20,188 bases of DNA from Micromonosporaceae bacterium (GTDB lineage: Bacteria; Actinomycetota; Actinomycetes; Mycobacteriales; Micromonosporaceae). The position numbers were made by a program, and so were the translations under genes. A model generated the notes under the pieces. The model ran no database searches and was not told the origin of the DNA. It saw nothing but the letters and a program-made list of their open reading frames with translations. The DNA lies in contig JADGHA010000017.1 in assembly GCA_019689695.1 (NCBI GenBank), positions 1 through 20,188 of the forward strand, in the 5' to 3' direction. This document shows, in pieces, positions 13,712 through 20,188 of the stretch (position 1 is its first letter; each line of letters starts with the position of its first letter).

Positions 13712-14644
13712 TCAACAAATGACCCGCAGCGCCTCGGCGACCGCGGTGAACCGCACCTTCTCCCGCTCACCCAGGTAGTCGCCGTCCAGCTGGAATGGCT
13801 GTGCCCGTCCGGCATGGAGAGTGAACTCCGTCACATCGTGCAGCCGGAGCACGTGTTTGCCATGCGGATCCCGTCTCGATAGGAGCTGCGTCACTGTGCG
13901 TGTTGTGCTCGGCACATTTAGCCCGCGCAATGCCATCACATCCAACCCCAGATCGAATGACGCTTCCGGGTTGGGGTTGATCGCGCGGTTGCCGAGATAT
14001 GTCCACGGCGAGGTGTTCTGCACGATCACCGTGGCCAGTTTCTCCTCCGGCGGTTCCGCGGGCCGTTCCAGCGTGATCGCCGGCTGGTTGGCCGGCACGC
14101 GCCCGGCGGCCCAGTCGCGCAAGTACTGCCGGGCCGTCGACCGCAGGTACAGCGCCGGCGTGGAGACCCGGCCGCGCAGCCGGGCCTGCTCGACCCGGCG
14201 GATCACCGCGGCGTCGAGGCCCAGGCCGGCGCAGAACGTGAAGTACCGGTCGTCGGCGAGGCCGAGGCCGATCAATCGGCTGCGCCCCTCGCGCAGCGCC
14301 TCAAGGATCACGCCGGTCGCCTCGGCCCAGTCCTTGGGCAGGCCGAGCGCCCGGGCGAACACATTCGTCGATCCCCCCGGCACCACCGCCAGCGCAGGTC
14401 GCTCGCCGCTGCTCGCGCCCATGATGCCGTTGACGGCCTCGTTGACCGTGCCGTCGCCGCCCAGCGTCACGACGAAGTCCACGCCGCTCTCCGCGGCCTG
14501 CCGGGCCAGGCTCGCCGCGTGCCCGCGCCGCCGGGTGTAGGCGACCTCCACCTCGACGGCGCTGCGCAGAGCCCGGACCAGGACATCCCGGCCGCGTTCG
14601 GTGGTCGTGGTGGCCATCGGGTTGACCACCAGTAGCGCGCGCAT
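13712..14644 (-). CDS. Diacylglycerol kinase family lipid kinase
   Basis: This 310-aa protein has the DAGK/sphingosine-kinase catalytic fold. Key motifs are MRALLVVNPMATTTTERG at the N-terminus, the nucleotide-binding GGDGTVNEAVNG, and PGGSTNVFARALGLP. The C-terminal beta-sandwich ends in FQLDGDYLGEREKVRFTAV. It likely phosphorylates diacylglycerol or a related lipid at the inner membrane face. The start is ATG at 14644: a TACAGT -10 ends 7 nt upstream, which implies a leaderless mRNA. A TTG at 14662 would add six residues but would place the start upstream of that -10. The gene pairs with whiB1 in many actinobacteria. Confidence 0.92.
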   Translation of the reverse strand: MRALLVVNPMATTTTERGRDVLVRALRSAVEVEVAYTRRRGHAASLARQAAESGVDFVVTLGGDGTVNEAVNGIMGASSGERPALAVVPGGSTNVFARALGLPKDWAEATGVILEALREGRSRLIGLGLADDRYFTFCAGLGLDAAVIRRVEQARLRGRVSTPALYLRSTARQYLRDWAAGRVPANQPAITLERPAEPPEEKLATVIVQNTSPWTYLGNRAINPNPEASFDLGLDVMALRGLNVPSTTRTVTQLLSRRDPHGKHVLRLHDVTEFTLHAGRAQPFQLDGDYLGEREKVRFTAVAEALRVIC

Positions 14645-14651
14645 GGCCGGA

Positions 14652-14720
14652 ACTGTACCCAAGGGGAAACCGCTCCCCAGGCCGGGCCGGTGCCCGGCGC
14701 GGGCGGACGGCGGGTACCGT
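14652..14720. promoter_or_regulatory. Divergent leaderless promoters, DAGK and membrane protein
   Basis: On the minus strand TACAGT (14652-14657) ends 7 nt before the DAGK ATG. On the plus strand TACCGT (14715-14720) ends 8 nt before the membrane-protein GTG. Neither gene has a convincing Shine-Dalgarno, so both probably start transcription at the start codon. Clear -35 boxes are not visible. Confidence 0.5.
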
Positions 14721-14728
14721 GTGGCACC

Positions 14729-15151
14729 GTGACCGAACCTGACCAGGCAGATCCGGCCGCGCAGGCGCTGCCGGCGACCCTGGCATGGGCGGTCCGGCTG
14801 CTGTACGCCGAAGCGGTCGCGGTCGGACTCATCACGGTCTACCTGGTGTACAAGGACGTCACCGGCGACGCCACCAACCTGCGCGTCGCGGTCTTCGTCA
14901 CCCTGTTCGCGATCCTGATCGCCGCTGCGCTCGGCGGCCTGGCGTACGCGCTGTCCCGCTGCCGGCCCTGGGCGCGCGGCCCGGTCGTGGCGTTGCAGCT
15001 GATCCAGGTGCCGATCGGCTACTACCTGGCCACCGGCGGCACCCCCTGGTTCGGCGTCCCGGTGTCCCTGGCCGGCCTGGTCGTTGCCGGGCTGCTGGTG
15101 ACGCCGTCAGCGACCAGAGCGCTCGGAGTGGGGCCGAACCGCGCGGATTGA
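14729..15151 (+). CDS. Conserved four-helix integral membrane protein
   Basis: This 140-aa protein has four hydrophobic segments: about 16-40 (TLAWAVRLLYAEAVAVGLIT), 50-73 (VAVFVTLFAILIAAALGGLAYAL), 83-100 (GPVVALQLIQVPIGYYLA) and 105-125 (FGVPVSLAGLVVAGLLV). I recognise no catalytic motif. It appears to be the counterpart of the M. tuberculosis membrane protein Rv3217c, which also sits beside the DAGK-family gene and whiB1. The start is GTG at 14729, positioned for leaderless initiation. Function is unknown; constant linkage with whiB1 suggests a shared envelope or redox role, but that is inference. Confidence 0.85.
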   Translation: MTEPDQADPAAQALPATLAWAVRLLYAEAVAVGLITVYLVYKDVTGDATNLRVAVFVTLFAILIAAALGGLAYALSRCRPWARGPVVALQLIQVPIGYYLATGGTPWFGVPVSLAGLVVAGLLVTPSATRALGVGPNRAD

Positions 15152-15242
15152 GCAACTTGGGCCGCGCACATTGAGCTATGTTGGCCGGACCGTCGCGCGC
15201 AGTGATGGTTTGGGCATAGGCTGTCACCCCGTGAGCGGGGTG
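15147..15242. promoter_or_regulatory. Direct repeats and palindrome upstream of the GntR gene
   Basis: ATTGAGC-a-A-c-TTGG (15147-15160) recurs as ATTGAGC-t-A-tg-TTGG (15170-15184), 23 bp on, about two helical turns. The first copy includes the preceding gene's stop. Downstream, CACCCCG-tgag-CGGGGTG (15225-15242) is a perfect 7-bp inverted repeat. Either could bind the regulator encoded at 15312. Confidence 0.35.
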
Positions 15243-15311
15243 CCACCGCCGGTGACCAGGGCCGGCGGCCCGGGCAGCCCCGCTGAGGGGAGGCGGCGGG
15301 GGAGTGACAGC

Positions 15312-16082
15312 ATGAGCGTCGAGCAGGCGAGCGGCGTCGTCCGGTCGCGCCGTGGCAGTGCCGGCGCGGGGGCTGCCGAGCGCCCGCCGGCCTACCAGAT
15401 CCTCGCCGACGACCTGCGCGCGCAGATCACCTCCGGACAGCTGCGGCCCGGCGACCGGCTGCCGACCGAACCCGAGCTGTGCGCCCGGTCCGGGGTCAGC
15501 CGCAGCACGGTCCGGGAGGCGCTGCGGCTGCTCGCCAGCCAGCACCTGATCGTCACCACCCGGGGCGTGACCGGCGGCAGCTTCGTCTGCCACCCCAGCC
15601 CGGCCCAGCTCGCCGACACCCTCGCCACCGGCGTACGGCTGCTGCTGACGGACCGGGCGGCGGCCGCGGCGCTGATCGAGGTACGCGAGATCTTCGAGGT
15701 GCCCGGCGCAGAGCTGGCCGCGCTCCGGCGCACCGACGAAGACCTGGCGGCGCTCGACGCCACCATGTTCGATCCGGTCTCGGACAGCCTCGACGCCATG
15801 CTCACCGCGCAGCGGGCGTTCCATACCTCGCTCGCGGTCGCCACCCACAACGCGCTGTACGAGCTGTTCGCCCGCCCGCTGTACGACCTGTGCAGCGACC
15901 GGGAGATGGGCCTGCGCGAGTCGCCCGGGTTCTGGGCGCAGGTGGACGCGGACCACCGTGAGATCCTGCGTCGGGTCGTGGCGGGGGACGGCCCGGGCGC
16001 GGCCGCGGCCGCCCGCGCGCACCTGGCACTGCTCAAGCAGGCGTACGCGGACCAGGAGCAGATCCCGCCGGGTCAGGGCTGA
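15312..16082 (+). CDS. GntR/FadR-family regulator with FCD domain
   Basis: This 256-aa transcription factor has an N-terminal winged helix (about 28-95: AYQILADDLRAQITSGQLRP, LPTEPELCARSGVSRSTVRE, ALRLLASQHLI). Its C-terminal all-helical FCD ligand domain (about 110-245) contains RAFHTSLAVATHN, DADHREIL and ARAHL; these histidines with an upstream Asp usually hold a metal ion that contacts a carboxylate ligand. The likely ligand is an organic acid or sugar acid, which I cannot name. The ATG at 15312 follows GGGGAG at 15299-15304. No obvious metabolic target adjoins it. Its 3' end overlaps the convergent RsbW-like gene by 10 bp. Confidence 0.9.
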   Translation: MSVEQASGVVRSRRGSAGAGAAERPPAYQILADDLRAQITSGQLRPGDRLPTEPELCARSGVSRSTVREALRLLASQHLIVTTRGVTGGSFVCHPSPAQLADTLATGVRLLLTDRAAAAALIEVREIFEVPGAELAALRRTDEDLAALDATMFDPVSDSLDAMLTAQRAFHTSLAVATHNALYELFARPLYDLCSDREMGLRESPGFWAQVDADHREILRRVVAGDGPGAAAAARAHLALLKQAYADQEQIPPGQG

Positions 16083-16495
16083 TCCGGGTCGACCCGACGG
16101 GCGAGCAACCGGATGGTGGCCCGCCCGCCGGTCATCTCCGAGGACGCCTCGGTCGTCAGCTGGGTGAGCACCTTCCAGGCGAAGCTCGACTCGGCCGGCA
16201 GCCGGGCGCCGGGCACAGTGGACACGGAGACCTCGACCGTGAGCGCGTCCTGGGTGACCGCGAAGCGGCAGTCCAGCTCGGTGTCGCGGCTGGCGATCGC
16301 GAGCAGCATGGCGCACGCCTCGTCCACCGCGATGCGCAGGTCCTCGATCTCGTCCAGCGCAAAGTGCAGCCGCGCGGCCAGGCCGGCGGTGGCGGTGCGC
16401 AGCACGGCCAGGTAGGTGCTGTCCGCGGGCACGGTCAGCAGCACGACGTCGTCCTCGAACGCCGCGCCGGGCTCCGCGGTCAGCTGGGTCGCCAC
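16073..16495 (-). CDS. RsbW-like anti-sigma/ATPase (HATPase_c_2)
   Basis: This 140-aa single-domain GHKL protein resembles the anti-sigma factors RsbW/SpoIIAB. The expected segment ALDEIEDLRIAVDEACAMLL aligns with the N-box, but the usual Mg-ATP-binding Asn after EAC is replaced (EACAMLL). ATP binding or kinase activity may therefore be weak, while sigma-factor binding could remain. No sigma factor or anti-anti-sigma gene is adjacent, so its partner is unknown. The start is GTG at 16495, with GGAGG 7 nt upstream. A small C-terminal segment, ATIRLLARRVDPDQP, ends inside the convergent GntR gene. It is downstream of the acetyltransferase on the same strand, 74 nt apart. Confidence 0.8.
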   Translation of the reverse strand: MATQLTAEPGAAFEDDVVLLTVPADSTYLAVLRTATAGLAARLHFALDEIEDLRIAVDEACAMLLAIASRDTELDCRFAVTQDALTVEVSVSTVPGARLPAESSFAWKVLTQLTTEASSEMTGGRATIRLLARRVDPDQP

Positions 16496-16569
16496 TGGTA
16501 AGCCTCCCCCTGGGAGGACTCTAGTGGGTACCGGCCGCCTGCAGCTGCCTACTCGCCGCGAAGCCGCAC

Positions 16570-17118
16570 TTACCCGGTCACCGCGTCCGCCTCCGGGATC
16601 GAGCCGGCTACGCCGGCCGGTGCCTGCGCCGCCAGTTGCCGCAGGGCCGGGCCGGAGAGCCGGTAGGGCAGCCATTCCTCCATGTGGACCGCCCCGATCG
16701 CGTGGTAGAAGTCGCGAGTGGAGTTCCAGTGCAGCACCCACCACTCCAGGCGCGAGTAGCCGCGGCGCACGCACTCCTCGGCGAGGGTGGCCAGCAGGGC
16801 GCGGCCGGCGCCGATGCCGCGCGCGGCCGGCCGGACGTACAGGTCCTCCAGGTAGATCCCGTGAACGCCTTCCCAGGTGGAGAAGTTGAGGAACCACAGG
16901 GCGAAGCCTTCCGGGACGCCGCCGATGGTGGCCACGTGGCCGAACAGCGCCGGCCGTCCGTCGGCCGGAAAGAGGGCCTTCGCCAGCTGTTCCTCGGTGA
17001 GGTGGCACTCCTGCGCCGCCCGCTCGTACTCGGCCAGTTCATGCACCATCGCGACGATGGCCGGCACGTCCTCGGGACGTGCCGGCCGGATCGTGACAGG
17101 GTCGGAGCCGGATCTCAC
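16570..17118 (-). CDS. GNAT acetyltransferase, SSAT-like
   Basis: This 182-aa N-acetyltransferase resembles spermidine/spermine or thialysine acetyltransferases. It opens VTIRPARPEDVPAIVAMVHE, then LAEYE. The middle contains GFALWFLNFSTWEGVHGIYL and the acetyl-CoA loop VRPAARGIGAGRALL, followed by RLEWWVLHWNSTRDFYHAIG and WLPYRLSG, typical of that subfamily. A polyamine or related amine is the likely substrate. Its GTG start (17118) overlaps the sodN stop as GTGA, so it is translationally coupled to nickel SOD. An acetyltransferase gene also borders this block in M. tuberculosis (Rv3216, from memory). Confidence 0.88.
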   Translation of the reverse strand: MRSGSDPVTIRPARPEDVPAIVAMVHELAEYERAAQECHLTEEQLAKALFPADGRPALFGHVATIGGVPEGFALWFLNFSTWEGVHGIYLEDLYVRPAARGIGAGRALLATLAEECVRRGYSRLEWWVLHWNSTRDFYHAIGAVHMEEWLPYRLSGPALRQLAAQAPAGVAGSIPEADAVTG

Positions 17119-17519
17119 CCCTGCTTCGTCTCCCAGAAGATCTTCGAGATCTCCTCGATCTTGGACAGCAGCTGGTCGGCCACGGCCGGGTCGACCGAGC
17201 CCTTCGCGCCGGCCCCGCCGGCGAGCTTGGTCGCCTCGTTGAACAGCTGGTGCAGCTGTGGGTACTTCTCGAAGTGCGGCGCCTTGAAGTAGTCGGTCCA
17301 CAGCACCCACAGGTGGTGCTTGACCAGCTCGGCCCGCTGCTCCTTGATGATCAGCGCCCGGGTGCGGTACTCCGGGTCGGTGTTGGCCTGGTACTTCTCG
17401 CAGATGGCCTTGACCGACTCCGCCTCGATCCGGGCCTGCGCCGGGTCGTAGATGCCGCAGGGTAGGTCGCAGTGGGCGCTGGCGACGGTGCGCGGAGTGA
17501 GCATGCGCGGAAGTCGCAT
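17115..17519 (-). CDS. sodN: Nickel superoxide dismutase precursor SodN
   Basis: This 134-aa precursor has a 15-residue leader (MRLPRMLTPRTVASA) that must be removed to expose the nickel hook HCDLPCGIY. Nickel ligands are the new N-terminal His (H16), C17 and C21; Y24 is the conserved Tyr9 of the mature enzyme. The remaining four-helix bundle contains RALIIKEQRAELVKHHLWVL and ends KIEEISKIFWETKQG, as in Streptomyces. The hexamer converts superoxide to oxygen and peroxide in the cytoplasm. The ATG at 17519 has GGAGG 5 nt upstream. It is divergent from the gene for its maturation protease and coupled to an acetyltransferase downstream. Confidence 0.97.
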   Translation of the reverse strand: MRLPRMLTPRTVASAHCDLPCGIYDPAQARIEAESVKAICEKYQANTDPEYRTRALIIKEQRAELVKHHLWVLWTDYFKAPHFEKYPQLHQLFNEATKLAGGAGAKGSVDPAVADQLLSKIEEISKIFWETKQG

Positions 17520-17591
17520 CGGAACCTCCATAGTTGGGCGTTCATAGCCTTCTCGCCGGTCCGCAAGGGCGGGCACCGGCGCCGTCTTCCC

Positions 17592-17615
17592 GGGATCGGT
17601 GAGATGATCCCTCAC
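17592..17615. promoter_or_regulatory. Overlapping inverted repeats between sodN and sodX
   Basis: GGGATC-ggtgagat-GATCCC (17592-17611) and GTGAG-atgatcc-CTCAC (17599-17615) overlap in the 154-bp divergent region. They are candidate operators for a metal- or redox-sensing regulator common to both genes. I cannot name the regulator from sequence. Confidence 0.45.
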
Positions 17616-17673
17616 GCCGACCCTACCGCTAGGCCGACCGGCCCGCGTCGGATGTCACGAGAGGTGTAAGCCA

Positions 17674-17988
17674 CTGTTTGCCGTACTGGTCCGTGGTCCA
17701 TCCATGGTTCCGGCCCTGCGGGACGGGGACGCAGTGCTGGTGCGTCGCGGCGGCCGCCCGGTCCGGCCCGGCGATGTGGTGCTGGTCCGGTTCCGCAGCC
17801 GCCCGGAGCTGCTGGCGGTCAAGCGCGCGGTCCGCCCGCAGGACGGCGGCTGGTGGGTACGCGGGGACAACGAGTTTGTCACCGACGACTCCCGGGCATA
17901 CGGCGTGGCGGACGTGGTCGGCCGGGTGGTGTTCCGGTACTGGCCCAGACCGGCCCTGATCACCAGGCGGCCGCCGGCCGCAGATTAG
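17674..17988 (+). CDS. sodX: Nickel-SOD maturation protease SodX (S26 family)
   Basis: This serine protease cuts the SodN leader so that nickel can bind; it is related to signal peptidases. Catalytic Ser lies in VRGPSMVPALRDGD and the Lys base in ELLAVKRAV; GGWWVRGDNEFVTDDSRAYG is the typical C-terminal box. The nearest ATG (17704) comes just after the catalytic serine, so starting there would kill the enzyme. The frame is open up to 17608 but has no ATG, GTG or TTG before the serine. CTG at 17674, with GAGAGGTG at 17659-17666, is the best start (104 aa, S10/K50). A sequencing error is the alternative. No transmembrane anchor is seen. Confidence 0.85.
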   Translation: MFAVLVRGPSMVPALRDGDAVLVRRGGRPVRPGDVVLVRFRSRPELLAVKRAVRPQDGGWWVRGDNEFVTDDSRAYGVADVVGRVVFRYWPRPALITRRPPAAD

Positions 17989-18073
17989 ACTGGACGGCGC
18001 TCGGGTGATCCCCGTACGTCCTGCGCTGGCTGACCATGCCGCCGCGCGCAACTGTCGCTGAAGGAGCATCACC

Positions 18074-19234
18074 ATGAGCAACGACGAGGCCGTGTTCGCC
18101 TTGCACCGGGCCGGCAAGCTGGCGGTCACCTCCACCGTTCCGTTGTCCAGCCGGGCGGACCTGTCCCTGGCGTACACCCCGGGCGTGGCCAAGGTGTGCG
18201 AGGCGATCGCCGCGGATCCGGCGCTGGTGCACCAGTACACCTGGGTCTCGCACACCGTCGCGGTGGTCACCGACGGCTCCGCCGTGCTCGGGCTGGGCAA
18301 TATCGGTCCGGCCGCGGCGCTGCCGGTGATGGAGGGCAAGGCGGTGCTCTTCAAGCAGTTCGGCGGGGTGGACGCGGTGCCGATCTGCCTGGCCACCCAG
18401 GACGTGGACGAGATCGTCGCGACGGTGACCGCGCTCGCGCCCTCGTTCGGGGGGATCAACCTGGAGGACATCGCCGCGCCGCGCTGCTTCGAGATCGAGC
18501 GACGGCTGGAGGATGCGCTGCCCATCCCGGTCTTCCACGACGACCAGCACGGCACGGCGATCGTGGTGCTCGCCGCGCTGCGCAACGCGGCGGCGCTGCT
18601 GGAGCGCAAGCTCGGCGACCTGAGGGTGGTGGTCAGCGGCGCGGGCGCGGCCGGGGTAGCGGTCACCAAGATGCTCATCGCCGGCGGCGTCCGCGCCGCC
18701 GACCTGGTGGTCTGCGACTCCCGCGGCACCATCCACAATGGCCGTTCCGACTTGTCTGCGGCAAAGGCCGAGCTCGCCGGGATCACCAACGGCCATGGGC
18801 TATGTGGATCCATTGTGGACGCACTGGCCGGGGCCGACGTGCTGATCGGCGTGTCGGGCGGCGAGATCCCGGAGGAGGCGGTCGCCACGATGGCGCCGAA
18901 CGGGATCATCTTCGCGCTGGCCAACCCGACGCCCGAGGTGCACCCCGCGGTGGCCGCCCGGTACGCCGCGGTGGTGGCCACCGGGCGCAGCGACTTCCCC
19001 AACCAGATCAACAACGTGCTCGCTTTCCCGGGCCTGTTCCGGGGCGCCCTGGACGCCCAGGCGACCCGGATCACCGAGGGGATGAAGGTGGCCGCCGCAG
19101 ATGCCATCGCCGAGGTGGTCGCCGGGGAGCTGGCCGCCGACGCCATCGTGCCCAGCCCGCTGGACCCGCGCGTGGCTCCGGCGGTGGCGGCCGCGGTGGC
19201 CGCCGCCGCGCGCCGCGACGGAGTCACCCGTTAA
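18074..19234 (+). CDS. NAD(P)-dependent malic enzyme
   Basis: This 386-aa enzyme oxidatively decarboxylates malate to pyruvate and CO2, supplying NAD(P)H. It is the short bacterial form, without a phosphotransacetylase tail. Y34 in SLAYTPGVA and K89 in MEGKAVLFKQFGG are the catalytic acid/base pair. VFHDDQHGTAIVVLA carries metal-binding acids, VVSGAGAAGVAVTKML is the Rossmann loop, and ANPTPEVHP and SDFPNQINNVLAFPG complete the family set. The ATG at 18074 has AAGGAG at 18060-18065. Cofactor preference cannot be read with certainty. A TAGACT hexamer at 17987-17992 could be its -10. Confidence 0.95.
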   Translation: MSNDEAVFALHRAGKLAVTSTVPLSSRADLSLAYTPGVAKVCEAIAADPALVHQYTWVSHTVAVVTDGSAVLGLGNIGPAAALPVMEGKAVLFKQFGGVDAVPICLATQDVDEIVATVTALAPSFGGINLEDIAAPRCFEIERRLEDALPIPVFHDDQHGTAIVVLAALRNAAALLERKLGDLRVVVSGAGAAGVAVTKMLIAGGVRAADLVVCDSRGTIHNGRSDLSAAKAELAGITNGHGLCGSIVDALAGADVLIGVSGGEIPEEAVATMAPNGIIFALANPTPEVHPAVAARYAAVVATGRSDFPNQINNVLAFPGLFRGALDAQATRITEGMKVAAADAIAEVVAGELAADAIVPSPLDPRVAPAVAAAVAAAARRDGVTR

Positions 19235-19237
19235 CGT
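19232..19237 (+). promoter_or_regulatory. -10 element for a leaderless oxidoreductase mRNA
   Basis: TAACGT overlaps the malic-enzyme stop codon and ends 6 nt before the ATG at 19244. The downstream gene lacks a Shine-Dalgarno, so it may have its own leaderless transcript. Confidence 0.35.
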
Positions 19238-19243
19238 GGGCGT

Positions 19244-20188
19244 ATGCGCGCCGCGTACGCCACCACCAGCAACCCCGACGACCCGCTGGCCGCGCTCGAG
19301 GTCGGCGACGTTCCGGACCCCGCCGTTGCCGGCTGGGTGACCGTCGAGGTGAAGGCCAGCTCGCTCAACCACCACGACCTGTGGTCGCTGCGCGGGGTCG
19401 GGCTGCCGGCCGACCGGCTGCCGATGATCCTGGGCTGCGACGCGGCCGGCACCGGACCGGACGGCGAGCCGGTGGTCATCCACTCTGTAGTGTCTGACCC
19501 GGATGACCCGCGCGGGTTCTCGCTGCTGTCCGAGCACTACCCGGGCACGCACGCCGAACGGGTCGCGGTACCTCGGGAAAACCTGGTGCCCAAGCCGGCC
19601 GGGCTGTCCTTCGTGGAGGCCGCCTGCCTGCCCACGGCCTGGCTGACCGCGTACCGGATGCTCACCACGAAGGGCCGGATCGGGCAGGGTGAGTCGGTCC
19701 TGGTGCAGGGCGCCGGAGGTGGGGTCGCCACCGCCGCCGTGGTGCTCGCCGTGGCGATGGGCAAGCGGGTGTATGCGACCAGCCGTGACCCGGCCAAGCG
19801 GGAGCGGGTCGCCGCGCTCGGCGCCATCCCGGTGGAGCCGGGCGCCCGCCTGCCGGAGCGGGTCGACGTGGTGATCGAGACCGTCGGCGAGGCCACCTTC
19901 GACCACTCCCTCAAATGCGCCGCCCCGGGCGCGCGGATCGTGGTGGCCGGGGCGACCGCGGGCTACCAGCCAGCGGTCAACCTGCGCCGGGTCTTCGCCA
20001 TGCAGCTGGAGATCCTCGGCTCCACCATGGGCACCCGGGAGGAGCTGGTCGACCTGCTCGAGCTGTGCGCGTCCCGGGACATCCACCCGGTCATCGACAG
20101 CGTCTACGACCTCGCCCAGGCCCGCGACGCCTACGCCCGGCTGGCCACCGGCGACATCTTCGGCAAGGTGGTGCTGTCCGTGGGCTAA
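19244..20188 (+). CDS. MDR-family NAD(P)H oxidoreductase, quinone reductase-like
   Basis: This 314-aa medium-chain dehydrogenase/reductase has the GroES-like N-terminal domain (VEVKASSLNHHDLWSLRG, LPMILGCDAAGTGPDG) and a Rossmann domain with SVLVQGAGGGVATAAVVLA. The GHE zinc motif and the four-cysteine structural zinc lobe of classical alcohol dehydrogenases are absent, so I favour a zinc-independent quinone or enone reductase over an alcohol dehydrogenase. The C-terminal GTREELVDLLELCASR and GDIFGKVVL are typical. The stop TAA coincides with the end of the window, so the gene is complete. It begins 9 nt after malic enzyme and the two may partly share transcription. Confidence 0.9.
   Translation: MRAAYATTSNPDDPLAALEVGDVPDPAVAGWVTVEVKASSLNHHDLWSLRGVGLPADRLPMILGCDAAGTGPDGEPVVIHSVVSDPDDPRGFSLLSEHYPGTHAERVAVPRENLVPKPAGLSFVEAACLPTAWLTAYRMLTTKGRIGQGESVLVQGAGGGVATAAVVLAVAMGKRVYATSRDPAKRERVAALGAIPVEPGARLPERVDVVIETVGEATFDHSLKCAAPGARIVVAGATAGYQPAVNLRRVFAMQLEILGSTMGTREELVDLLELCASRDIHPVIDSVYDLAQARDAYARLATGDIFGKVVLSVG

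Noticed and set aside
13467..13718. 83-codon minus-strand frame between DAGK and whiB1
   Set aside because: Codon composition unlike real genes here, overlaps the DAGK 3' end, no family resemblance.
14645..14662. TTG at 14662 as the DAGK start
   Set aside because: It lies upstream of the likely -10 hexamer and adds residues absent from the usual MRALLVVNP start.
17704..17988. ATG at 17704 as the SodX start
   Set aside because: It follows the catalytic Ser codon, so the product would be inactive, whereas homology continues upstream.
1..20188. Mobile elements, tRNA genes, CRISPR arrays, toxin-antitoxin pairs or biosynthetic clusters
   Set aside because: Looked for transposase motifs, tRNA-like sequences, regular repeat-spacer units and assembly-line enzymes and saw none; the only tandem repeats are the 31-bp and 20-bp ones listed.

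Overview
The window reads as chromosomal DNA from a high-GC, mycothiol-using actinomycete. A Micromonosporaceae member such as Actinoplanes or Micromonospora is my best guess, but the family is an inference. The evidence is the very GC-rich third codon positions, a SigR/RsrA pair, a WhiB regulator, a bL37 micro-gene, nickel superoxide dismutase with its protease, and several starts that look leaderless. All protein-coding genes here look intact. I see no tRNA, rRNA, IS element, prophage or CRISPR array.

Layout. 1-1750: thiol-stress sigma factor SigR and its zinc anti-sigma RsrA, a 24-codon antisense gene for ribosomal protein bL37, and a 71-aa biotinyl carrier protein. 1739-4013: a TetR repressor divergent from a DHA2-type drug exporter. 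4214-6799: a two-SIS-domain sugar-phosphate isomerase followed by a PdtaS-type soluble histidine kinase. 6968-9247: a secreted CBM2-rhamnogalacturonan lyase. 9374-13049: a sulfite-reduction operon (Cys-containing leader peptide, sulfite reductase, zinc-ribbon protein, APS/PAPS reductase, sirohydrochlorin chelatase). 13112-14644: WhiB1 and a diacylglycerol-kinase family protein, both on the minus strand. 14729-16082: a four-helix membrane protein and a FadR-type GntR regulator. 16073-17519: an orphan RsbW-like ATPase, then an SSAT-like acetyltransferase translationally coupled to nickel SOD. 17674-20188: the SOD maturation protease (apparently with a CTG start), malic enzyme and an MDR oxidoreductase.

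How the genes fit together. SigR-RsrA-biotinyl protein-PdtaS-WhiB1-DAGK-membrane protein-acetyltransferase is essentially the Mycobacterium tuberculosis block from sigH (Rv3223c) through whiB1 to about Rv3216. Here it is opened by two cargo blocks: TetR/MFS/SIS between the biotinyl protein and pdtaS, and pectin lyase plus sulfite assimilation between pdtaS and whiB1. The conserved backbone deals with redox, NO and thiol stress. The cysteine-making operon and nickel SOD now lie within or beside it, so thiol supply and superoxide defence are physically linked to the stress sensors.

The most interesting signals are non-coding or very small: the leaderless Cys leader peptide with downstream hairpins before sirA; bL37; a partial SigR-type promoter plus a possible long SigR isoform; a CRP-like site upstream of whiB1; a 20-bp duplication that rebuilt the cysH/chelatase junction; and a protease gene whose catalytic serine lies upstream of every ordinary start codon.
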